DNA of 6,782 bases. Source: JBMYQA01 sp049600855 (GTDB lineage: Bacteria > Bacteroidota > Bacteroidia > Cytophagales > Flammeovirgaceae). Every line of letters starts with the position of its first letter. Position 1 is the stretch's first letter. A model generated the notes under the pieces. The model saw nothing but the letters and a program-made list of their open reading frames with translations. It was not told where the DNA came from and searched no databases. The DNA lies in assembly GCA_049600855.1 (NCBI GenBank), contig JBMYQA010000312.1:1-6782 (forward strand). The letters run 5' to 3'. The translations under genes were made by a program, and so were the position numbers. Shown here piece by piece: positions 1 through 4,156 of the stretch.

Positions 1-519
1 CCGATTGACTAAGCGCCACCTGTTTTAAACTATCGAGGTAAACATTTTGGCTAAAAAGTAATGTTGGAAAAAAAAAGAGTAGTAAAAGTAGTAGTCGCTG
101 AAAGCTTTTCATTTGAATTTTTGTGAAGTCTAAATGAAAAATTGGTTATTCTGAAATATGCATGATTTATTGAAAGCCCAGAGCCGTTTCAGAATAATTA
201 ATAAATACCGCAAGTAAAAACAAGTTACAAAACTCCATGGAAAGCCAGCATAACTTTCAAGAGTTTTAACATCTATTTCTAACACTTATTGGTGAAAACT
301 GATGTAAACACAGTACTGATATTTTTTCCACTCCATCATTATAGTCACCAACACCCATTAAACACAAAAACCTAATAATCAAACACTTACAAAATTACAT
401 TCAATTATACTATCCAATTTTACCATTATTTTGGCCGATTTTGATACCCAAAAAACAACAAATCGCCGAAGTTTGCTTCAGAATAAACTAAACAAGCACA
501 TCATCTTAATTAACCAGCT
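1..519. other. AT-rich stretch with no supported gene
   Basis: No open frame of useful length is seen on either strand. The only frames are very short, for example 19 codons at 158-217 on the + strand and 18 codons including the stop at 286-339 on the - strand. The first bases could hold the last codons of an upstream gene (a frame from base 2 stops at 26-28), but eight codons cannot be identified. A match to the -7 element on the minus strand (390-397, CAAAATTA) has no gene behind it. No tRNA, CRISPR or insertion-sequence ends were seen. This is most likely an intergenic region. Confidence 0.6.
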
Positions 520-630
520 ATGAAAAGGGAAAAACGAACATTCATTGTTTCATTATTAGAAAATGTATTCTTGGCATTTGTGAGTTTACTTACGGTCTTA
601 TGGATCATAATGATTAGTGTTACGTTCTAG
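520..630 (+). CDS. Possible small single-pass membrane peptide (36 aa)
   Basis: This ATG frame encodes 36 residues. It has a basic N-terminus (MKREKR), then a continuous hydrophobic stretch from about residue 8 to 36 that includes LAFVSLLTVLWIIMISV, enough for one transmembrane helix with the N-terminus inside. I do not recognise a family. There is no good promoter: the nearest -7-like sequence (GAAGTTTG at 468-475) misses the conserved first T and has no properly spaced -33 box. The stop codon abuts the -7 element (631-638) of the next gene, which also encodes a membrane-anchored protein, so the two might be related in function. The charge and hydrophobicity pattern favours a real peptide. 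A chance frame in AT-rich DNA cannot be excluded, because such DNA often encodes hydrophobic residues. Confidence 0.4.
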   Translation: MKREKRTFIVSLLENVFLAFVSLLTVLWIIMISVTF

Positions 631-638
631 TAGATTTG
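631..638 (+). promoter_or_regulatory. -7 promoter element for the 716-1075 gene
   Basis: TAGATTTG is an exact match to the Bacteroidota -7 consensus TAnnTTTG. No TTTG or TTG box lies 19-21 bases upstream, so only half of the promoter is seen. Transcription would begin near 644 and give a leader of about 72 bases before the ATG at 716. It lies downstream of the GTG at 617, which argues against that codon as the start. Confidence 0.5.
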
Positions 639-715
639 CTTTGGGCTTAAAAAAATTTACTATACCACACATCAACCGAAAACATGAAGACAGTTTTGAC
701 CGATTATTTTTTGAT

Positions 716-1075
716 ATGAAATGCACAATACTATTTCTATTGATCTTACTTACGTGCTTCCAAGTGTTTGCTATCGATAAAGGAACGAGCGAACATCATG
801 CAGCACAGCTTAATCAAGCAGATGAAAGCATTCGAACAAAATACCTAAATTCTAAAAAGGAGCTGCTTATTGATTTTGAGACCCAACAAGGAGAAACGTT
901 TTTTATGCCTATAGACAAGTCATCGGGACAAAATCAACAAAAAATGAATCATCATTCAACACTTATTTCTCGAGCAAATCAGTCTCATTTTTTACATGCA
1001 CCTAAAATATGGATGGTGCTTGCCGCATTATTAGCACTTGTGGTCGCCTATCGGCTGATGTATCATAAAAAATAG
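716..1075 (+). CDS. Exported, C-terminally membrane-anchored protein of unknown function (119 aa)
   Basis: The frame is open from a GTG at 617, but the ATG at 716 is preferred. It opens directly into a signal peptide (residues 1-19: MKC, then a Leu/Ile-rich core ending in VFA), and the only nearby -7 element (631-638) lies downstream of the GTG. Cleavage is likely after VFA, leaving Ile20 at the N-terminus. Cys14 is preceded by LLT, a poor lipobox, so a lipoprotein is less likely. Residues 20-96 are polar and rich in Gln, His, Ser and Lys, and should lie outside the cytoplasm. Residues 97-114 (from KIW through ALLALVVAY) form one transmembrane helix, followed by a basic tail (YHKK). The expected topology is a short periplasmic segment held in the inner membrane by a C-terminal helix. 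No domain is recognised. A strong terminator follows 60 bases after the stop, so the gene appears to end its transcription unit. Confidence 0.65.
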   Translation: MKCTILFLLILLTCFQVFAIDKGTSEHHAAQLNQADESIRTKYLNSKKELLIDFETQQGETFFMPIDKSSGQNQQKMNHHSTLISRANQSHFLHAPKIWMVLAALLALVVAYRLMYHKK

Positions 1076-1134
1076 TGGCAGTAAACTGCTTTAAAGATAT
1101 TTAAGACAAGTTGTTAACTTATAACCGTAATTCT

Positions 1135-1165
1135 AAAGGCTAGAAGGAATCCTTCTAGCTTTTTT
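1135..1165 (+). terminator. Rho-independent terminator after the 716-1075 gene
   Basis: A perfect 9-bp stem (GCTAGAAGG at 1139-1147 with CCTTCTAGC at 1151-1159) has a 3-base AAT loop and is followed by six T residues (1160-1165). A G-T pair and AAA upstream of the stem extend pairing into the T-tract. This is a textbook intrinsic terminator 60 bases after the stop codon. Confidence 0.92.
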
Positions 1166-1394
1166 ATTTCTTAAGTGCCTACCTACTTATTAGCATAGGA
1201 ATTGAAACTGATTTATTTTATTTGCTAGACAAACTTGATTATTACGCATTTAGTGAAATAAAATAGTTGCACTAAATAAATCATAAACTGAAGAAGCTAC
1301 ACGCTAATGAACACCCAATCACCAAACGTCATAAATATTTGATTATCAAGGTAGTAAACATTTTATTCAAGCCACTTAACATTACATTAACCTG
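1166..1394. other. AT-rich intergenic spacer with nested inverted repeats
   Basis: No gene is seen between the terminator of the first membrane-protein gene and the promoter of the DUF4476 gene. The spacer holds two perfect inverted repeats that share one side. TGATTTATTT (1209-1218) matches AAATAAATCA (1274-1283), and ATTTAGTG (1248-1255) matches CACTAAAT (1270-1277). The right arms overlap, so only one hairpin can form at a time. A near-palindrome TTGATTATCAA lies at about 1339-1349. All are AT-rich and may be chance. No function is assigned. Confidence 0.5.
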
Positions 1395-1402
1395 TAGTTT
1401 TG
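1395..1402 (+). promoter_or_regulatory. -7 promoter element for the DUF4476 gene
   Basis: TAGTTTTG is an exact match to TAnnTTTG. No TTG box is visible at the usual 19-21-base spacing upstream, so the promoter may be weak or helped by an activator. Transcription would start near 1408 and give a leader of about 76 bases before the ATG at 1484. Confidence 0.5.
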
Positions 1403-1483
1403 CATCTTTGACCAATTAAGCGCGTACATTTGTCTAAGAAACTAACAAATAAGTCAATAATTTTGATAACTAATCTTCCTACT

Positions 1484-2605
1484 ATGAAGCAGCTAATACT
1501 AAGTACTCTTGTCAGCCTAATTTTAATCACAGGCGTTGTTGCCCAAACTACAAGCACCAGCAGAAATGCGCGATGCAGCTCGGCGGTGTCTTCTTATTTA
1601 TTTAAGCAAAAGTCACGGGAAATTCAGGAAGCCAACACAGAAAGTGTTCGTTTAAGCAGAGCCAGAGCATTGGTAAAAAACTATTGCCTCACTGCCGAAC
1701 AAATCAAAGAAGTCGCCTCATTTTTCTTAAATGATTACGATCGTTTGGTATTCGCCAAAGCCGCTTATCTTAAAACTTTTGATCCAGATAATTTTTACGA
1801 TGTGTATGATGCATTTGCGTATTTCAGCACCGTATTTCGTTTGCACGATTACGTCACGCAACAACGACAAGGGAATTCGATGGGCGGAGGAAACACTGGT
1901 GGAAACACAGGAGGTGTAACCGTAACTTTTCCCAACTACAATTACCCTAACCCCGATACCTATACTGGTGCTAAAAACTGTGCACATCCTTTAAATAACG
2001 ACACCTTTATCTTCCGCTATAATAAAATTGCTAAAAAGCAAAATGATCAAAGTCGTTTATTGGCTGCAGTGCAATTTGTAAACAATCAGTGTCTTTCTAC
2101 GGCACAAGTGATGAAGTTAAGTACGCTATTTAACCTCGAAAGCAATAAGCTAAACTTCTTGAAACAATCTTACGGTGCGGTGTATGATCCAAATAACTTG
2201 TCGTTGGCAGAGCAAATATTTACGCAACTCAGTACTAGACAAGATTTCAGAAGCTTCTTACAGAATCAAAATACTGGTGGTGGTATTGGTGGTGGCGGTA
2301 CCAATTTTGCTTGCCAAATTGATGTAACAGAATTTAATCGCATCAAACAAAACATTCAGTCTCAAACCTTTAACAACACGCGACAAAATACGGCAAAGCA
2401 AATTATGCGATCAAAAGGAAAATGTTTTACGGCTGAGCAGGTGAAAGAAATCGTAGCACTATTTGATTTTGAGAGTTCGCGCTTAGAGATTGCTAAATAT
2501 GCCTACGATTATACACTCGATCAAGATAATTACTATGTCGTGAACAATGCATTCAAGTTTTCTTCAAGCAAAGATCAGTTATTAGAATACATCCGAAATC
2601 GTTAG
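1484..2605 (+). CDS. Secreted protein with three DUF4476 domains (373 aa)
   Basis: The frame can be read from a TTG at 1430, but the ATG at 1484 gives a clean signal peptide (MKQLILSTLV through ITGVVA), with likely cleavage between Ala20 and Gln21. Three copies of a roughly 95-residue domain follow, at about 31-128, 166-262 and 277-373. Each shows a Cys, a helix, a second Cys in a C-[LF]-[TS]-x-[AE]-Q-[VI] motif, a segment like LFxxExxKLxxxKxxY, and a D-x-[DN]-N turn before the last helix. This pattern fits DUF4476, an uncharacterised family common in Bacteroidota. The cysteine pairs are C31/C68, C166/C203 and C277/C314, all 37 residues apart, so a disulfide in each domain is likely. Glycine-rich linkers join the domains (about 130-145 and 264-272). 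Repeat 3 looks nearest the family norm; repeat 2 is the most diverged. No catalytic motif or C-terminal sorting domain is seen. The molecular function is unknown; a structural or binding role in the periplasm or outside the cell is inferred. The gene has its own promoter element and terminator. Confidence 0.88.
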   Translation: MKQLILSTLVSLILITGVVAQTTSTSRNARCSSAVSSYLFKQKSREIQEANTESVRLSRARALVKNYCLTAEQIKEVASFFLNDYDRLVFAKAAYLKTFDPDNFYDVYDAFAYFSTVFRLHDYVTQQRQGNSMGGGNTGGNTGGVTVTFPNYNYPNPDTYTGAKNCAHPLNNDTFIFRYNKIAKKQNDQSRLLAAVQFVNNQCLSTAQVMKLSTLFNLESNKLNFLKQSYGAVYDPNNLSLAEQIFTQLSTRQDFRSFLQNQNTGGGIGGGGTNFACQIDVTEFNRIKQNIQSQTFNNTRQNTAKQIMRSKGKCFTAEQVKEIVALFDFESSRLEIAKYAYDYTLDQDNYYVVNNAFKFSSSKDQLLEYIRNR

Positions 2606-2660
2606 TAGCATTTAGATTCATTTACACCTTTACACTCCAACTTCACAAACCAAATTGTAT

Positions 2661-2691
2661 GAGGCTGTTCCGAAATCGGAATGGCCTTTTT
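2661..2691 (+). terminator. Rho-independent terminator after the DUF4476 gene
   Basis: A 12-bp stem pairs 2661-2672 (GAGGCTGTTCCG) with 2677-2688 (CGGAATGGCCTT) around an AAAT loop. There are two G-T pairs in the middle and one at the base. The T-tract covers 2687-2691. It lies 55 bases after the DUF4476 stop. The open frame that starts at 2659 reads straight through this hairpin, which is strong evidence that the next gene starts further downstream. Confidence 0.9.
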
Positions 2692-2698
2692 ACCTTTG
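2691..2698 (+). promoter_or_regulatory. -7 promoter element for the 2722-3135 gene
   Basis: TACCTTTG is an exact match to TAnnTTTG and shares its first T with the T-tract of the terminator. The expected -33 position lies inside the terminator stem, where only TTC (2668-2670, 20 bases away) resembles the TTG box. Transcription would start near 2704, about 18 bases before the ATG at 2722. Confidence 0.5.
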
Positions 2699-2721
2699 CA
2701 CGGAAATTGAATGTTGCATTT

Positions 2722-3135
2722 ATGGCTTACACCTTCTATGCATATCTTGTATTAATTGATGAAACCTCCAAAATTTCGCTAGCAGCTTTGGAAAAACGCT
2801 TACTTACTGCTTACAAAAAAGATGAGCGAGTCGTGGGCATTACACATCACCAGCAACAAATCATTTTTTACATAGATAACTATCAATTTCAAATTGGATG
2901 GAATGAAACGGAGGAAGTCAGTCGAGAATCAGTAGAGCTGGCAACAAATTATTTGCATCATAATTGGCAAAAAAATAAAGTAGCAAAATGCAGGAGGCGT
3001 TTGGAGATTAGCGGAGATTTTGATCAGAATATGAACTATTTAACTGACAGCATCCGAATTTTAGATGAAATCAGTCATTTTAGAGGTACTTATATTTTTG
3101 ATCCACAAGCGGGAACGTTCTTAGAAGAACTATAA
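2722..3135 (+). CDS. Hypothetical soluble protein (137 aa)
   Basis: I do not recognise this family. The frame is open from an ATG at 2659, but those first 21 codons overlap the preceding terminator and the -7 element. The start is therefore placed at the ATG at 2722 (MAYTFYAYLVL). No signal peptide or transmembrane helix is seen; the first residues (FYAYLVLI) look like a beta strand rather than a membrane segment. The apparent order is a strand (4-12), a helix (about 18-32), two strands (37-59, including IIFYI and YQFQIGW), a helix (about 65-80), then a mixed C-terminal part with a basic patch (KCRRR) and an aromatic segment near FRGTYIFDP. A small mixed alpha/beta cytoplasmic protein is the best description. 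It has a single cysteine. It looks monocistronic: it has its own promoter element, and uppS has another. Its position before uppS-bamA gives no reliable functional clue. Confidence 0.72.
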   Translation: MAYTFYAYLVLIDETSKISLAALEKRLLTAYKKDERVVGITHHQQQIIFYIDNYQFQIGWNETEEVSRESVELATNYLHHNWQKNKVAKCRRRLEISGDFDQNMNYLTDSIRILDEISHFRGTYIFDPQAGTFLEEL

Positions 3136-3142
3136 AACAACA

Positions 3143-3160
3143 CTTGAAAGTGCTTTCAGG
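3143..3160 (+). other. Hairpin after the 2722-3135 gene
   Basis: CTTGAAAG (3143-3150) can pair with CTTTCAGG (3153-3160), with one T-G pair. The innermost pair must open to leave a GTGC loop. No T-tract follows on the + strand, so this is not a standard intrinsic terminator. It starts 8 bases after the stop codon and could protect the 3' end of the transcript. Confidence 0.35.
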
Positions 3161-3257
3161 CAAACATCACGCGGAATTCAGTTGGCAATTTTGTTCACAA
3201 ACCTTAATCTTCGGATTGTCTTGTTAAAAAGTCGTAAAACGACTAATTGAAAGTAGC

Positions 3258-3271
3258 TTCTTTATAAAGAA
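3258..3271. promoter_or_regulatory. Perfect 14-base palindrome upstream of the uppS promoter
   Basis: TTCTTTATAAAGAA reads identically on both strands. It ends 9 bases before the -33 box of the uppS promoter (3281-3284), a usual place for a dimeric regulator to bind. It is AT-rich, so chance is possible. No regulator is identified. Confidence 0.35.
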
Positions 3272-3280
3272 TACCCATTA

Positions 3281-3313
3281 TTTGCGAATAACTCCAACAA
3301 ATCAGTAACTTTG
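3281..3313 (+). promoter_or_regulatory. Complete Bacteroidota-type promoter for uppS-bamA
   Basis: A TTTG -33 box (3281-3284) and an exact TAnnTTTG -7 box (TAACTTTG, 3306-3313) are separated by 21 bases, within the normal spacing. It is the only promoter in the window where both elements are clear. Transcription would start near 3319, giving a leader of about 10 bases to the ATG at 3329 or about 25 to the ATG at 3344. Confidence 0.8.
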
Positions 3314-3328
3314 CGCACTTTTTAGGAC

Positions 3329-4078
3329 ATGCATGACATTGAAATGAAGGAGCTCGTTGATATAGAAAAACTACCAAAACACATTGCTATTATTATGGAT
3401 GGCAATGGTCGCTGGGCTAAAAAAAAGGGGGCAAAACGTGTGTTTGGCCACCAAAATGCCATAAAAGCGGTTCGGGAAACAACTGAAACGTGTGCAGAGT
3501 TGGGCGTAAAATACCTCACCTTGTATGCCTTTTCTACCGAAAACTGGAACCGACCCAAATTGGAAGTAAGCGCCTTAATGCGACTTTTAGTTTCAACCAT
3601 ACGCAAAGAAACAAAAACCTTGATTGATAATGATGTTAAGCTTCATGCAATTGGTAACTTGGAAGCACTTCCTAAAGATTGCCAACGCGAATTGCAAGAA
3701 GCCATGGAAATTACAAAAGACAATAAGCGAATGACCCTCACCCTTGCACTCAGTTACAGTGGGCGTTGGGACATGCTAGAAGCAGCTAAAAAGTTAATGA
3801 TCGCTGCAAAAAATGGGGAAATACAACCCGAACAGCTCGATGAACAGGCATTTTCAATGAATCTCTCAACGACTAACATGCCTGATCCTGAGCTATTAAT
3901 TCGAACAAGTGGCGAATTAAGGATTAGTAATTTCTTACTCTGGCAATTGGCTTATGCTGAACTATTCTTTACAGACTTGTTATGGCCCGATTTCAGGAAA
4001 GAGCACCTCATTGAAGCAATCCAGTCATACCAATCTCGCGAAAGGAGATTTGGAAAAACGAGCGAACAAGTCTCCTAA
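3329..4078 (+). CDS. uppS: Isoprenyl transferase (undecaprenyl diphosphate synthase)
   Basis: This cytoplasmic, membrane-associated cis-prenyltransferase adds isopentenyl diphosphate units to farnesyl diphosphate. The product, undecaprenyl diphosphate, is the precursor of the lipid carrier for peptidoglycan and surface polysaccharides. The family signatures are all present. HIAIIMDGNGRWAKK (18-32) contains the catalytic, Mg-binding Asp24. FGHQ (39-42) follows, and LYAFSTENWNRP lies at 65-76. SYSGRWDML is at 142-150, and RTSGELRISNFLLWQLAYAE (192-211) carries the diphosphate-binding Arg192, Arg198 and Ser200 and the Mg-ligand Glu211. The C-terminal RERRFGKTSEQ is typical of Bacteroidota. The length of 249 residues is normal. 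The start is either the ATG at 3329 or the one at 3344 (Met6); both precede the conserved core, and the very short leader for 3329 makes 3344 a fair alternative. It is the first gene of an operon with bamA. Confidence 0.97.
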   Translation: MHDIEMKELVDIEKLPKHIAIIMDGNGRWAKKKGAKRVFGHQNAIKAVRETTETCAELGVKYLTLYAFSTENWNRPKLEVSALMRLLVSTIRKETKTLIDNDVKLHAIGNLEALPKDCQRELQEAMEITKDNKRMTLTLALSYSGRWDMLEAAKKLMIAAKNGEIQPEQLDEQAFSMNLSTTNMPDPELLIRTSGELRISNFLLWQLAYAELFFTDLLWPDFRKEHLIEAIQSYQSRERRFGKTSEQVS

Positions 4079-4156
4079 ATACTGCTCATTAAATAAATTG
4101 GTGGCGAGAAAAATAAGAGAACTATTACAAAGTACTTACCTCTAAAAAGAAAACAA

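Noticed and set aside
286..397. Minus-strand -7 match (CAAAATTA at 390-397) followed by a 17-residue frame
   Set aside because: The -33 box is not correctly spaced (CAA 17 bases away), the frame is tiny, and such 6-base matches occur by chance in AT-rich DNA.
617..715. Upstream GTG extension of the 119-residue membrane protein by 33 residues
   Set aside because: It would bury the signal peptide behind a polar, basic extension, and the GTG lies upstream of the only -7 element.
716..1075. Lipoprotein reading of the 119-residue protein (Cys14)
   Set aside because: The residue before the Cys is Thr rather than Gly, Ala or Ser, while VFA at 17-19 gives a normal signal peptidase I site.
36..1364. 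Shared 11-mer GTAAACATTTT at 38-48 and 1354-1364
   Set aside because: It is too short and AT-rich to indicate a repeat element, and flanking similarity is only a few bases.
1430..1483. TTG start for the DUF4476 protein, adding 18 residues
   Set aside because: The ATG at 1484 begins a standard signal peptide. The TTG would lie about 22 bases after the predicted transcription start, so it is not impossible, but the extra residues do not fit an export signal.
3322..3606. 94-codon minus-strand frame opposite uppS
   Set aside because: It lies opposite a strongly conserved gene and has no family features. It is a shadow of uppS coding constraint, as are the minus-strand frames inside bamA and the DUF4476 gene.
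3954..4145. 63-codon frame overlapping the end of uppS
   Set aside because: Most of it is out-of-frame uppS sequence, with no domain, promoter or start signal. The uppS frame itself carries the family's normal C-terminus.
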